A stretch of DNA of 64,000 nt from Acidipropionibacterium acidipropionici (GTDB lineage: Bacteria; Actinomycetota; Actinomycetes; Propionibacteriales; Propionibacteriaceae), in assembly GCF_001441165.1 (NCBI RefSeq), contig NZ_CP013126.1:3563551-3627550 (forward strand), written 5' to 3'. How positions within the stretch are numbered: position 1 is the first letter of the stretch; the number at the start of each line of letters is the position of its first letter. Position numbers and translations under genes: made by a program. The notes under the pieces are model-generated. The model worked only from the letters and a program-made list of their open reading frames with translations, made no database searches and was not told the origin of the DNA. Positions 11,401 to 19,371 of this stretch are shown in pieces.

Positions 11401-12085
11401 GGGTGTCGTCGGTGGAGCGCTGGTCGGCGACGGTAAAGGTGCGGATCTCCTCCACCTCGTCGCCGAAGAAGTCGATGCGGACGGGGTGGTCCAGGACCGG
11501 GGGGAAGACGTCGAGGATGCCGCCGCGCACCGCGAACTCTCCGCGTCGGGTCACCATGTCGACTCGGACGTATGCGGCGGCGACGAGTTCGGTGGCCAGT
11601 TCGGTGAGGTCGTACTCCTGGCCGACGGCGATGCGCACCGGGGAGATGGCGCCCAGATCGGCCACCTGGGGCTGGAGGGCGGCGCGGATCGGGGCGACGA
11701 CGACGGAGGGGGGCGTCAGCCCGTCGGTGCCCATGATCCGCCGCAGCACCGACAGTCGGCGCCCGACGGTGTCGGAGCGGGGGCTGAGGCGCTCATGGGG
11801 AAGGGTCTCCCAGGACGGGTAGTAGCAGACCTCGTCGTCGCCGAGCCAGGACTCCAGGTGGGCGGTGACCTCCTCGGCCTCGCGGAAGGTCGAGGTGATG
11901 AGCAGGATCGGCAGGCCGCGCCCCGACCCCTCCAGGCCGCGGGCGATCGCCGCCGTCACGGCGGGCCGGGACGGCTGGGCGGCGCCCAGGTCGAGGGTGG
12001 GGACGTGGCCGGTGAGGCTTTCCCGGATCGCTCGGGTGAGAACGGGCTCACGGGACAGAAGGGACACCAGACCGCCAAGACTCAC
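8483..12085 (-). CDS. mfd: Transcription-repair coupling factor Mfd
   Basis: This 1200-aa ATP-dependent translocase removes stalled RNA polymerase and recruits UvrA. Domains in order: UvrB-like module (about 1-350), CarD-like RNA-polymerase-interacting domain (LKAGDLVVHEQHGVGRYVEM, about 500), RecG-like helicase core with Walker A CGDVGYGKTE, DEEQ box (IIDEEQRFG) and SATPIPRTL, motif VI QLRGRVGRGRE, and the C-terminal TRCF domain (PVHLPESRVMRLKRLYPG). The start is GTG. A TAGGCT hexamer lies 6 nt upstream, so the gene is probably leaderless and separate from pth. Confidence 0.98.
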   Translation of the reverse strand: MSLGGLVSLLSREPVLTRAIRESLTGHVPTLDLGAAQPSRPAVTAAIARGLEGSGRGLPILLITSTFREAEEVTAHLESWLGDDEVCYYPSWETLPHERLSPRSDTVGRRLSVLRRIMGTDGLTPPSVVVAPIRAALQPQVADLGAISPVRIAVGQEYDLTELATELVAAAYVRVDMVTRRGEFAVRGGILDVFPPVLDHPVRIDFFGDEVEEIRTFTVADQRSTDDTHDDVVAAPCRELILTPEARARARALLPDHPELADMLEKIGQGQAVEGMEALIPALVDRIELLSDVLPANSLVILSDPELIRSRAAELVATSEEFLHAGWAAAAGGGQAPIDLAASGYRTLAEVRTRCLDRGMSWWSMSSFSLDAPVGPSQATDEDLGTAPDTLNLHLDAVEPWHGDLESAVASMRTRLEEGWTVILTVEGEGLGRRMVEVLSDHGVSARLEDDVDADTTDPVVHIVRAHQRQGFSSDRLKLVVHGSADLTGEAPGADRAAKKMPARRRNQIQPLELKAGDLVVHEQHGVGRYVEMIQRTVAGATREYLVIEYAPARRGQPGDRLFVPMDSLDEVTRYVGGDAPALDKMGGADWKKRKARARKAVKQIAAGLIKLYAARQATKGHAFGPDTTWQHELEDAFAYVETPDQLTTIADVKRDMEQVVPMDRLVCGDVGYGKTEIAVRAAFKAVQDGKQVAVLVPTTLLVQQHTQTFSERYAGFPVNVASLSRFQTDAEARKVKEGIQRGTIDVVVGTHRLLSDQIHFKDLGLVIIDEEQRFGVEHKEALKKLRVNVDVLSMSATPIPRTLEMAVTGIREMSTIATPPEERHPVLTFAGPYDQGQVVAAIRRELAREGQVFFIHNRVQDIEKTAARIREMVPEASVVTAHGQMHEKQLEQIMVDFWERRADVLVCTTIVESGLDISTANTLIVDRADRMGLSQLHQLRGRVGRGRERGYAYFLYPADKPLTETAHDRLATMAQHTDLGAGMSIAMKDLEIRGAGNMLGGEQSGHIADVGFDLYIRLVGDAVASFRGEDAEEEPEMRIELPVDANLPTEYVESERLRLEMYRRLAEVRSDEDVDAIREELLDRYGPLPETVEALLGVARFRLLCRSRGIREVVPAGNSIRFSPVHLPESRVMRLKRLYPGSVVKDNAGLVLVPKPRTARIGGRPLGGAELLEWARGVVADVLTVAPPAHKAEPTPARA

Positions 12086-12091
12086 CGGGAC

Positions 12092-12097
12092 AGCCTA
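12092..12097 (-). promoter_or_regulatory. -10 element (TAGGCT) of mfd
   Basis: On the minus strand TAGGCT lies 6 nt before the GTG at 12085, and no ribosome binding site is visible. This fits a leaderless start just after the pth stop. Confidence 0.45.
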
Positions 12098-12109
12098 CGT
12101 TGCCTCCGC

Positions 12110-12712
12110 CTACGAGTTGAACCGGTTCTGCGCTGCGCCGAGTCCCTGGGTCATGAGGCATTCCACGGCGTCGGCCGCGAGGCTCACCTGGAGGTCGGCC
12201 TCGGCCCGCTCACCGGCGGCGAACTTCTTGAGGACGTAGTCGGCCGGGTCCTGACGGCCCGGAGGGCGCCCCACCCCCACCCTCACGCGCAGGAAATCCC
12301 CCGACCGCAGGTGTGAGCGCATGGATCGCAGCCCGTTGTGGCCGTTGTCACCGCCGCCCGCCTTGATGCGGATACGGCCGAGATCCAGATCGATCTCGTC
12401 ATGAACCACGATGATCCGGCCCACCGGGATCCGGTCGAAGTCCGCCACCTTGCGGACCGCCACCCCGGAGTCATTCATATACGTCCGCGAGCGCATCAGC
12501 ACCACCGGAACGGCCTGGGCCGCGGGCATACCCAGACCGGCGTCGGAGATGCGGGTGCGCGCCGTCTCGGCGCGCAGGCCCCGGGCCGACGAGAGTGTCT
12601 CGCCGGCCCGGCGGCACAGCTCGGCCACCACCATCGCGCCGACGTTGTGGCGCGTGGCGGCATAGGCCGGGCCGGGATTGCCCAGCCCGACCACCAGCCA
12701 GGGCTGGGTCAC
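12110..12712 (-). CDS. pth: Peptidyl-tRNA hydrolase
   Basis: This 200-aa enzyme releases peptides from prematurely dropped peptidyl-tRNA. The N-terminus LVVGLGNPGPAYAATRHNVG holds the catalytic His and Asn. Further signatures are RSRTYMNDSGVAV, IVVHDEIDLDLGRIRIK with the catalytic Asp, and GGDNGHNGLRSM. It starts inside the end of rplY (ATGA overlap), a common actinobacterial pairing. Confidence 0.97.
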   Translation of the reverse strand: MTQPWLVVGLGNPGPAYAATRHNVGAMVVAELCRRAGETLSSARGLRAETARTRISDAGLGMPAAQAVPVVLMRSRTYMNDSGVAVRKVADFDRIPVGRIIVVHDEIDLDLGRIRIKAGGGDNGHNGLRSMRSHLRSGDFLRVRVGVGRPPGRQDPADYVLKKFAAGERAEADLQVSLAADAVECLMTQGLGAAQNRFNS

Positions 12713-13326
12713 TCAGCCTCGTCCTCGCCCTCGGCGGCCTCGGCGTCCTCGCCCTCGGCGGCCTCATCGGTCGGCTCGGGCTCGGCGGCGGGCACCACGA
12801 TGGACACCGCGATGTCCTCGGGATCACCGGTGAGCTCGACACCCTCGGGCAGCGAGATCTCGCCCAGGGTGATGGAGTGGCCGGCGGGCAGGTCGGTGAC
12901 GTCGACGACCAGGTGCTCCGGGATGTTCAGCGGATCGGCCAGGATCTCGATCTCGTTGGAGTCAACGGTGGCGACGGTGCCGGGCTCGGGCTCGCCCTCC
13001 AGACGCAGCGCGACGGAGACGGTGACCTTCTCGCCGCGACGCACGGTGACCAGATCGACGTGACGCACGAAGCCGCGGATGACGTCGCGCTGCACCTCGC
13101 GGGGAAGGGCCAGCTGGGCGTCCTCACCCTCGATCTCGATCGACAGCAGCGGGTTCTCGGCGCGCAGCGCCAGCAGGGTCTCGTGACCCGGCAGGGTGAC
13201 GTGGACGGGGTCGATGCCGTGGCCGTACATGACGGCGGGCACCTTGTCCTCGCGACGGATGCGGCGGGCCGCACCCTTGCCGAACTCGGTGCGCTTCTCG
13301 GCCTTGATGCTGATGATGTCAGCCAT
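12709..13326 (-). CDS. rplY: 50S ribosomal protein L25/general stress protein Ctc
   Basis: A 205-aa long-form L25 (TL5/CTC type). The N-terminal 5S-rRNA-binding domain begins MADIISIKAEKRTEFGKGAARR and contains VPAVMYGHG. A beta-rich C-terminal domain follows, ending in a highly acidic Ala/Glu tail from about residue 180. A strong GGAGGAAAG ribosome binding site precedes the ATG. It is co-transcribed with pth. Confidence 0.96.
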   Translation of the reverse strand: MADIISIKAEKRTEFGKGAARRIRREDKVPAVMYGHGIDPVHVTLPGHETLLALRAENPLLSIEIEGEDAQLALPREVQRDVIRGFVRHVDLVTVRRGEKVTVSVALRLEGEPEPGTVATVDSNEIEILADPLNIPEHLVVDVTDLPAGHSITLGEISLPEGVELTGDPEDIAVSIVVPAAEPEPTDEAAEGEDAEAAEGEDEAE

Positions 13327-13433
13327 GGTCTTTCCTCCAACTCGGAACCGGACGGGCTCGACGAGTGGGGACGCCCGGAACTCCGGGCAGCCAGTCGATC
13401 ACGGACCCGCAGGTCCCTCGCCAAGCGGGTCTG

Positions 13434-13463
13434 AATGTACGCCACAACCCTCAGGCGGACCAA
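13434..13463 (-). promoter_or_regulatory. Candidate promoter for rplY-pth
   Basis: On the minus strand TTGGTC (13463-13458) and TACATT (13439-13434) are separated by 18 bp. This would give a leader of about 100 nt before rplY. Confidence 0.4.
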
Positions 13464-13597
13464 ACCCGACCCGGTCTGCATCGAAAGCACCAGGCTCCCC
13501 AGCGCGGTCACGGACCGCACCCGCAGCGCGAGGCCACGGGTGGATCCCGACCGATGCAGAGCCGCCCGCCGAGGGGGCAGCGAGCCCTGGCGAGCGT

Positions 13598-13615
13598 GGG
13601 GGAGTCACCTCCCCC
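13598..13615 (-). terminator. Possible terminator downstream of prs
   Basis: A 7-bp GC-only stem (GGGGGAG/CTCCCCC) with a 4-nt loop, starting 8 bp past the prs stop. No T tract follows, so termination efficiency is uncertain. Confidence 0.45.
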
Positions 13616-13623
13616 CTCTCGAA

Positions 13624-14592
13624 TCAGCGGAACAGCTGCGCCACCGAGCCGTCCTCGAAGACCTGCTGGATCGCCTTGGCGATGAGCGGGGCGATGGACA
13701 GCACCGTCATCTTCGGGATCTCGACGCCGTCGGGCACCTGCAGGGTGTTGGTGACGACGAGCTCCTGGATCGGGGAGGCGTTGATCCGGTCGGCCGCCGG
13801 GCCCGACAGCACCGGGTGGGTGGCGGCGGCGATGACCTTCGTGGCGCCGTGGTCCTCCAGGGCCTTGGCGGCCTGGCAAATGGTCCCGGCGGTGTCGATC
13901 ATGTCGTCGACCAGGATGCAGGTCTTGCCCTTCACCTTGCCGACCACCTCGTGGGTGGTGGCCTCATTGGCCTTGTTGGGGTCGCGGCGCTTGTGGATGA
14001 TCGCCAGCTGGCAGCCCAGCTTGTCGGTCCACTGGTCGGCCAGCCGCACGCGTCCGGCGTCCGGGGAGACGACCACGATGTCCTCCTGGCCGTACTTGTC
14101 CTTGACGTAGTCCGACAGCACCGGCAGGGCCCACAGGTGGTCCACCGGGCCGTCGAAGAAGCCCTGGATCTGGGCGGCGTGGAGATCCACGGCCATGATC
14201 CGGTCGGCTCCCGCGGCGGTGAACAGGTCTGCCATCAGACGCGCGGAGATGGGTTCGCGGCCCAGGTGCTTCTTGTCCTGGCGGGCGTAGGGGTAGAAGG
14301 GGGCGACGACGGTGATCCGCTTGGCGGAGGCGCGCTTGAGGGCATCGACCATGATGAGCTGTTCCATCATGGCCTCGTTGACGGGGGCGCAGTGGGACTG
14401 GACGACGAAGGCGTCGCAGCCGCGCACCGACTCCTCGAACTGCACGTAGATCTCGGAGTTGGCGTAGGTCACCTGGCGGGACGGCACCAGCTCGACGCCC
14501 AGTTCCTTGCCGATCTCCTCGGCCAGTTCGGGATAGGCCCGCCCCGAACACAGCATGAGGTGTTTGTTGTTGGGTCGCGTGGCACCGCTCAC
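13624..14592 (-). CDS. prs: Ribose-phosphate pyrophosphokinase (PRPP synthetase)
   Basis: This 322-aa enzyme makes PRPP from ribose 5-phosphate and ATP for nucleotide, histidine and tryptophan synthesis. Motifs: RQVTYANSEIYVQFEESVRG (ATP flexible region), YPYARQDKKHLGREPISA, and the ribose-5-phosphate loop ILVDDMIDTAGTI. Its ATG overlaps the glmU stop by 4 nt, the widely conserved glmU-prs coupling. Confidence 0.97.
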   Translation of the reverse strand: MSGATRPNNKHLMLCSGRAYPELAEEIGKELGVELVPSRQVTYANSEIYVQFEESVRGCDAFVVQSHCAPVNEAMMEQLIMVDALKRASAKRITVVAPFYPYARQDKKHLGREPISARLMADLFTAAGADRIMAVDLHAAQIQGFFDGPVDHLWALPVLSDYVKDKYGQEDIVVVSPDAGRVRLADQWTDKLGCQLAIIHKRRDPNKANEATTHEVVGKVKGKTCILVDDMIDTAGTICQAAKALEDHGATKVIAAATHPVLSGPAADRINASPIQELVVTNTLQVPDGVEIPKMTVLSIAPLIAKAIQQVFEDGSVAQLFR

Positions 14593-16091
14593 AGATGTTC
14601 CTCCGGGCTGGATGTGGTCTCTGGTGTTCCGGACCTGTGGTCCGAGCTCTGTGGCGGAGCGTCCTGCCCCTGATGCCGGGCGACCCAGCCCGGGCTGATG
14701 TGGCCGCGCTCCCTCGCGACGGCCAGGGCCCCTGCGGGGACGTCCTGGGTGATGGCCGATCCGGCCGCCAGGAAGGATCCCTCCGCGATGTCGACCGGCG
14801 CGACGATCACGACATTCGACCCGACGAAGGCTCCGTCACCCACCGTCGTGGTGCTCGTGGTGCTCCCGTCGGTGTTGGCGAACATCGCCCCGGCGCCGAT
14901 GGTGACGTCGCGCCCCACGGTGACGTCGCCGGCGTAGACGAGCCTGGGCACCGCGGTGCCCGAACCCAGATGCGCGTTCTTGGTCTCGACGAAGGCGCCG
15001 ATCTTGACGCCGGCGTCCAGGACGGTTCCGGGCCGCAGGTTGGCCCAGGGACCCACCCGGACTCCCTCGCCCACCACGGCCAGGGTGGCCTCGGTGCGGC
15101 TGACCACAGCCCCGGCGCCGACCTCGCAGTCGGTCAGGGTGGTGTCGGGCCCCACGGTGGCGCCCTCGCCGACGCTGGTGGCGCCGTTGAGAAGGGTGCC
15201 CGGGAGGATGGTGACGTCGGTGCCCAGATCAACGTCGGGCTGGATCCAGGTGGTGTCGGGGTCGGCGACCGTGACCCCGGCCCGCATCCATCCCTCGACG
15301 ATGCGGCGGTTGACCTCGGCATTGATCCGCGCCAGCTGGACCCGGTCGTTGACCCCCTCGGTCTGCCACAGGTCCTCGGTGCGGTAGGCGCCCACACCGG
15401 TCAGCGAGCGGTCGGATCCCGACAGCCGGCCCGAGGCGGCCATCGTCACCACATCGGTGAGGTAGTACTCGCCCTGCGCGTTGTCGTTGGACAGAGCGGC
15501 CACGCCCTGCTGGAGGGCCTCGGCGTCGAAGACGTAGATGCCGGAGTTGATCTCGGAGATGAGCCGCTGGGTGGGGCTGGCGTCCTTGTGCTCGATGATC
15601 CCCGCGACCCTCTCCCCCTGCCGCAGGATCCTGCCGTAGCCGGTGGGGTCGGGGACGTCGGCGGTGAGCACGGTGGCCAGGTATCCGCCGTCGCGGTGGG
15701 CCTGGACCAGCTCGGCGAGCGTCTGGGAGGTGAGCATCGGGACGTCGCCGTAGGTCACCACGACCTCCCCGGACAGATCCCCGAGCCCCTCCAGGCCGCG
15801 CGCCACGGCATGCCCGGTGCCCTTCTGCTCGGCCTGCACGGCGGTCGTGACGTCGGGGGAGTCGTCGGCCAGATGGGCCTCGACCTGATCGCGGAGATGA
15901 CCCACCACCACGACGAGATGGTCGGGGTGCAGCCCTCGGGCCGCGGCCACCGCCCAGGACAGCATCGGCCTGCCGGCGACCTCATGGAGCAGCTTGGAGC
16001 GCTGCGATTTCATCCGGGTGCCGCCTCCGGCCGCCAGCACGATCACGGCTGACACCCCGCTGATGTCGGGCTGGTCGCTCGTCGTGGTCAA
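14589..16091 (-). CDS. glmU: Bifunctional GlmU: GlcN-1-P acetyltransferase/GlcNAc-1-P uridylyltransferase
   Basis: A 500-aa bifunctional enzyme that makes UDP-GlcNAc for peptidoglycan. The N-terminal uridylyltransferase has LAAGGGTRMKSQRSKLLHEVAGRPM, and the C-terminal half has left-handed beta-helix hexapeptide repeats with the acetyltransferase region (FVETKNAHLGSG). The TTG start (16091) is preceded by GGGGAG and gives a short leader MTTTSDQPDISG before the catalytic fold. A downstream GTG within SGVSAVIVL is an alternative. The tail after about residue 460 is longer than in E. coli and Pro/Ser/Gln-rich, as in other actinobacteria. Confidence 0.95.
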   Translation of the reverse strand: MTTTSDQPDISGVSAVIVLAAGGGTRMKSQRSKLLHEVAGRPMLSWAVAAARGLHPDHLVVVVGHLRDQVEAHLADDSPDVTTAVQAEQKGTGHAVARGLEGLGDLSGEVVVTYGDVPMLTSQTLAELVQAHRDGGYLATVLTADVPDPTGYGRILRQGERVAGIIEHKDASPTQRLISEINSGIYVFDAEALQQGVAALSNDNAQGEYYLTDVVTMAASGRLSGSDRSLTGVGAYRTEDLWQTEGVNDRVQLARINAEVNRRIVEGWMRAGVTVADPDTTWIQPDVDLGTDVTILPGTLLNGATSVGEGATVGPDTTLTDCEVGAGAVVSRTEATLAVVGEGVRVGPWANLRPGTVLDAGVKIGAFVETKNAHLGSGTAVPRLVYAGDVTVGRDVTIGAGAMFANTDGSTTSTTTVGDGAFVGSNVVIVAPVDIAEGSFLAAGSAITQDVPAGALAVARERGHISPGWVARHQGQDAPPQSSDHRSGTPETTSSPEEHL

Positions 16092-16198
16092 CGTCTCACT
16101 CCCCTGTCCTGTCGCACAGTTCGCCTGTCTCCAGTCTGTCGCACCTCGTCCGGGATGGCCACCCGATGGTCGCCACCCGTTCAGCAACCGGACACCAG

Positions 16199-16277
16199 CT
16201 CCCCGGGCAGGAGTCGAACCTGCGTCGCTGATCCTGATTCAAAGTCAGGCGGGCCCTGCCGACAGACCAACCGGGGA
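16199..16277 (-). tRNA. tRNA-Gln (TTG)
   Basis: Minus-strand cloverleaf: acceptor TCCCCGG/CCGGGGA with the U1-A72 pair typical of tRNA-Gln, anticodon stem CCTGA/TCAGG, loop CTTTGAA (anticodon TTG), T arm GCAGG-TTCGACT-CCTGC, discriminator G. The variable loop is 9 nt and two bases link the D and anticodon stems, which makes the tRNA 79 nt. Confidence 0.9.
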
Positions 16278-16369
16278 CTGCTCCGGGCGGGCTCGGCCGA
16301 CCGCAGTTCCAACAAGCGGGCCCCACGATACGGCACCCACCCTCGCCCCGGCCATCGGGAGCGTCACGG

Positions 16370-16375
16370 TATCTT
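16370..16375 (+). promoter_or_regulatory. -10 element (TATCTT) of the TetR gene
   Basis: TATCTT ends 7 nt before the ATG at 16383, and there is no ribosome binding site. A leaderless start is likely. Confidence 0.45.
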
Positions 16376-16382
16376 CAGGTCC

Positions 16383-17066
16383 ATGACCGATCCGACTCCC
16401 GAGAACGCCCCGCAGGCCGCCGTGCGTCGCCACACCAGGGTTCGGATGACCAGCGCGCAGCGCCGCGACCAGCTCATCGGGGTGGCCCGCGGCCTCTTCG
16501 CCGCGAACGGCGTCGACGGCACCACGGTGGAGGAGATCGCCTCCACCGCGCAGGTCTCCAAACCGGTGGTCTACGAGCACTTCGGCTCCAAGGACGGGCT
16601 CTACGCGGTGGTCGTCGACCGGGAGGTGCAGCGCCTCCAGGGCAGCCTGCTCACAGCCCTCACCCGCCCTCACCAGAGCCCCCGCAGCATCCTGGAGTCC
16701 GGGGTCTTCGCCCTGCTCGACTACATCGACGCCCACCCCGACGGTTTCCGGATCATCTCCCGGGACTCCTCGGTGGGGTCGTCGACGGGCTCCTACGCGT
16801 CGATCCTCTCCGACGTCGCCGCCTGGGTCGAGGGGCTGCTCGCCGAGGACTTCGGCCGCCACGGCTACGACCCCGCATTCGCCGGGATCTACGCCCAGGC
16901 GCTCACCGGGATGGTCGGCATGGCCGGCCAGTCCTGGCTGGACGATCGTCAGCCCTCCAAGGAGGTGATGGCCGCCCACCTGGTCGATCTGGCCTTCAAC
17001 GGGCTGGCACGGCTCTCGCCGTCTCCCCACCTCACGCGTGGGACGGCCCGCCTCCGCGAGGAATGA
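16383..17066 (+). CDS. TetR/AcrR family transcriptional regulator
   Basis: A 227-aa repressor-like protein. The N-terminal HTH is clear: RRDQLIGVARGLFAANGVDGTTVEEIA followed by the recognition helix region QVSKPVVYEHFGSKDGLYA. The C-terminal ligand domain (about 80-210) has no assignable ligand. It stands alone and its 3' end overlaps the convergent MarR gene by 35 bp. No operator palindrome is evident. Confidence 0.9.
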   Translation: MTDPTPENAPQAAVRRHTRVRMTSAQRRDQLIGVARGLFAANGVDGTTVEEIASTAQVSKPVVYEHFGSKDGLYAVVVDREVQRLQGSLLTALTRPHQSPRSILESGVFALLDYIDAHPDGFRIISRDSSVGSSTGSYASILSDVAAWVEGLLAEDFGRHGYDPAFAGIYAQALTGMVGMAGQSWLDDRQPSKEVMAAHLVDLAFNGLARLSPSPHLTRGTARLREE

Positions 17067-17553
17067 TGCGATTCTCCTGATGCCCCAGGACCGCCCGCAG
17101 GCCGGCTCCCAGCTGCTCCACGTCGGCACTGTCCAGATCGTCGAGCAGTCGTCCCTCTGAGGAGAGCAGTTCCGACAGCGCCCCGTCCACCCTGGCCCGC
17201 CCCTCATCGGTGAGTTCCACCAGGGCGCTGCGACCGTCGGAGGGGTGACGCCGTCGCCTCACCAGGCCGCGGTCCGAGAGCCGCGCGATGCGGTTGGTCA
17301 TGGTTCCCGAGGCCACCTCGAGTTCCGACAGCAGCTGGCCGGGGCTCATCCGGTACGGTCGGCCGCTGCGCCTCAGCGCCGCCAGCACGTCGAACTCCCA
17401 TGCCTCCAGATCCCAGGTGGCGAAGGCCCGGGAGCGTTCCCGGTCGAGCAGCCGGGAGAGCCGTGTGACCCTCGACCAGACCTCCATCAGCCCCACCGGC
17501 AGATCGGGGCGCTCTCTGGTCCACGCCGCGATGATGCGGTCCACCGAATCCAT
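17032..17553 (-). CDS. MarR family transcriptional regulator
   Basis: A 173-aa winged-helix regulator. The core runs from LEAWEFDVLAAL through the recognition helix SPGQLLSELEVASGTMTNRIARL to the wing GLVRRRRHPSDGRSALVELT. It begins 1 bp after the ispE stop on the same strand, so it is probably co-transcribed with ispE and the genes upstream. The target is not evident. Confidence 0.92.
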   Translation of the reverse strand: MDSVDRIIAAWTRERPDLPVGLMEVWSRVTRLSRLLDRERSRAFATWDLEAWEFDVLAALRRSGRPYRMSPGQLLSELEVASGTMTNRIARLSDRGLVRRRRHPSDGRSALVELTDEGRARVDGALSELLSSEGRLLDDLDSADVEQLGAGLRAVLGHQENRIIPRGGGPSHA

Positions 17554-17554
17554 C

Positions 17555-18505
17555 TCAGCTCCCCGCCTCGAGGGTGCCGGCCATCAGCTGGGCCCCCTGG
17601 GCGGGGCCCCTGGCACCTCGCACCGAGCTCACCTGCGGCAGCGTCCGCAAGGTCTTGGCCACCGTCCTGCCGATCGCCTCCCCGCCGACCAGGAAGGCCA
17701 CCGTCGGCCCCGATCCGGAGATCAGTCCGGCCATCGCCCCCGCCTCGACACCGGCCTCCAGCACCCCTGCCAGCTCGGGTCGAAGGTCCAGGGCGGCCTC
17801 CTGCAGGTCGTTGCCCAGCCCCCCGGCGACCGCGTCGATATCCCCCCTGGTGAGGGCCGCGATGAGGGCGGTGGGCACGAGGTCTCCCCCGCCGCCGCCC
17901 AGCTCGTCGAACCTCCGGTAGACCGCCGGCGTCGACAGTCCCTCCTCCGAGGTGGCGAAGACCCAGTGGTGGGTGCCCCGGAAGATCACCGGGACGAGTC
18001 GGTCGCCGCGGCCCCGGCCCAGCGCCACCCCGCCGATGAGGGCGAAGGGCACGTCGGAGCCCAGTTCCGCGGCCAGGTCGTGGAGGTCGCCGGGGCCGGC
18101 GTCGATGTCCCACAGCACCGAGCAGGCCAGCAGCGCCCCGGCGGCGTCGGCGGATCCACCGGCCATGCCCCCGGCGACCGGGATCGACTTGGTGATGTGG
18201 AGGTCGACCCCCAGGTGCGGATCGGCGCACCGGGACCGCAGCAGTTCGGCCGCCCGGTAGGCCAGGTTCGACTCGTCGGTCGGTACCAGGTCGGCCTCGG
18301 GTCCCTCCACGGTGACAGCGATGACGTCGTCGTCGCGCGGCCCGGCGGTGATCGTGTCGTGGAGTCCGACGGCCTCGAAGACGGTGGCCAGCGGGTGGAA
18401 TCCGTCCTCTGCCCGCGGGCCGACTCCCAGCGCCAGGTTCACCTTGGCCGAGGCCCTCACCGTCACCGGTGGTGTCCTGGGCGTCGTGCGTGGTGTGCTG
18501 GCCAT
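17555..18505 (-). CDS. ispE: 4-diphosphocytidyl-2-C-methyl-D-erythritol kinase
   Basis: A 316-aa GHMP kinase of the MEP isoprenoid pathway. VRASAKVNLALGVGPRAEDGFHPL forms the N-terminal substrate region. The ATP-binding PVAGGMAGGSADAAGALLA replaces the usual GLGGGSS with GMAGGSA, and the C-terminal ISGSGPTVAFLV motif is intact. The ATG at 18505 lies 6 nt after a TACGGT hexamer, which suggests a leaderless start. It sits downstream of rsmA, as in most actinobacteria. Confidence 0.96.
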   Translation of the reverse strand: MASTPRTTPRTPPVTVRASAKVNLALGVGPRAEDGFHPLATVFEAVGLHDTITAGPRDDDVIAVTVEGPEADLVPTDESNLAYRAAELLRSRCADPHLGVDLHITKSIPVAGGMAGGSADAAGALLACSVLWDIDAGPGDLHDLAAELGSDVPFALIGGVALGRGRGDRLVPVIFRGTHHWVFATSEEGLSTPAVYRRFDELGGGGGDLVPTALIAALTRGDIDAVAGGLGNDLQEAALDLRPELAGVLEAGVEAGAMAGLISGSGPTVAFLVGGEAIGRTVAKTLRTLPQVSSVRGARGPAQGAQLMAGTLEAGS

Positions 18506-18511
18506 GCTCAC

Positions 18512-18517
18512 ACCGTA
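18512..18517 (-). promoter_or_regulatory. -10 element (TACGGT) of ispE
   Basis: TACGGT on the minus strand lies 6 nt before the ispE ATG in the 17-bp gap after rsmA, so ispE may have its own leaderless promoter. Confidence 0.4.
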
Positions 18518-18522
18518 TCCGC

Positions 18523-19371
18523 TCAGCGGGGCCGGGCGATCTGTTCGGCGATGCGGGCGAACTCGTCGATCCGCAGCGCCTCGCCGCGCAGCGTCGGGTC
18601 GATGCCGGCCGCCGCGATGAGTTCGGAGGCCCTCGCGGAGCCGCCGCACATCGGCGCGCATGCCGCGCGCAGCATCTTGCGCCGGTTGGCGAAGGCGCCG
18701 TCGACGACGCCGAAGACCTGTTCGCGGGTGGCCGAGGTCGCAGGGGGATCGCGCCGGGTGATCCGCACCAGGCCGGATTCGACATTGGGCACCGGCCAGA
18801 AGACCGACGCGGGCACGGTGCCGATCCGTTCGGCGCGGGCGTACCAGGCCAGTTTGGCGCTGGGGACGCCGTAGACCTTCGTGCCGGGCCCCGCCACCAG
18901 CCGGTCGGCGACCTCCAGCTGGACCATCACCAGGCCGGTGGTCCACTCGAGCGAGATCTCCAGAAGGTGCAGGAGCACCGGCACCGACACGTTGTAGGGC
19001 AGGTTGGCGACCAGGGCGGTGGGCTCGAGGGGCAGCCTGTCCACCTTGAGGGCGTCCCCGGTGATCAGGGTCAGTCTGTCGGCGGCGTCGGGCATCCGCT
19101 CCGCCACAGTGACCGGCAGCTGTGCGGCCAGCACATCGTCGAGCTCGATCGCCACCACCCGGGCGCCGGTCTCCAGCAGCCCGAGAGTCAGGGAGCCCAG
19201 TCCGGGCCCCACCTCCACGACGCGGTCGGACCCGTCGATCCCGGCGGCGGCCACGATCCGGCGGACCGTGTTGGCGTCGTGGACGAAGTTCTGCCCGCGG
19301 GTCTTGGTGGGTCGCAGCCCGATCCGCGCGGCCAGCTCTCGGATCTCCCTGGGCCCCAGCAGCGCGCTCAT
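18523..19371 (-). CDS. rsmA: 16S rRNA (A1518/A1519-N6)-dimethyltransferase
   Basis: A 282-aa KsgA/RsmA enzyme that dimethylates two adjacent adenines in helix 45 of 16S rRNA late in 30S assembly. SAM motif I VVEVGPGLGSLTLGLL, GQNFVHDANTVRRIV, and catalytic motif IV ANLPYNVSVPVL are intact. The ATG at 19371 overlaps the tatD stop (ATGA). An upstream in-frame ATG would add a non-conserved Gly/Arg-rich leader and was not used. Confidence 0.96.
   Translation of the reverse strand: MSALLGPREIRELAARIGLRPTKTRGQNFVHDANTVRRIVAAAGIDGSDRVVEVGPGLGSLTLGLLETGARVVAIELDDVLAAQLPVTVAERMPDAADRLTLITGDALKVDRLPLEPTALVANLPYNVSVPVLLHLLEISLEWTTGLVMVQLEVADRLVAGPGTKVYGVPSAKLAWYARAERIGTVPASVFWPVPNVESGLVRITRRDPPATSATREQVFGVVDGAFANRRKMLRAACAPMCGGSARASELIAAAGIDPTLRGEALRIDEFARIAEQIARPR

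Larger units (their letters stand above)
13327..13623. other. Intergenic region upstream of rplY
   Basis: No gene is supported. It contains the rplY ribosome binding site, an inverted repeat with 7-bp arms (GACCCGC 13404-13410 and GCGGGTC 13425-13431), a candidate promoter, and a hairpin just past prs. Confidence 0.5.

Noticed and set aside
8063-12316. A 1417-codon open frame on the plus strand
   Set aside because: It is the mirror frame of mfd, composed of Gly/Val/Asp/His-rich low-complexity sequence typical of antisense reading in GC-rich DNA.
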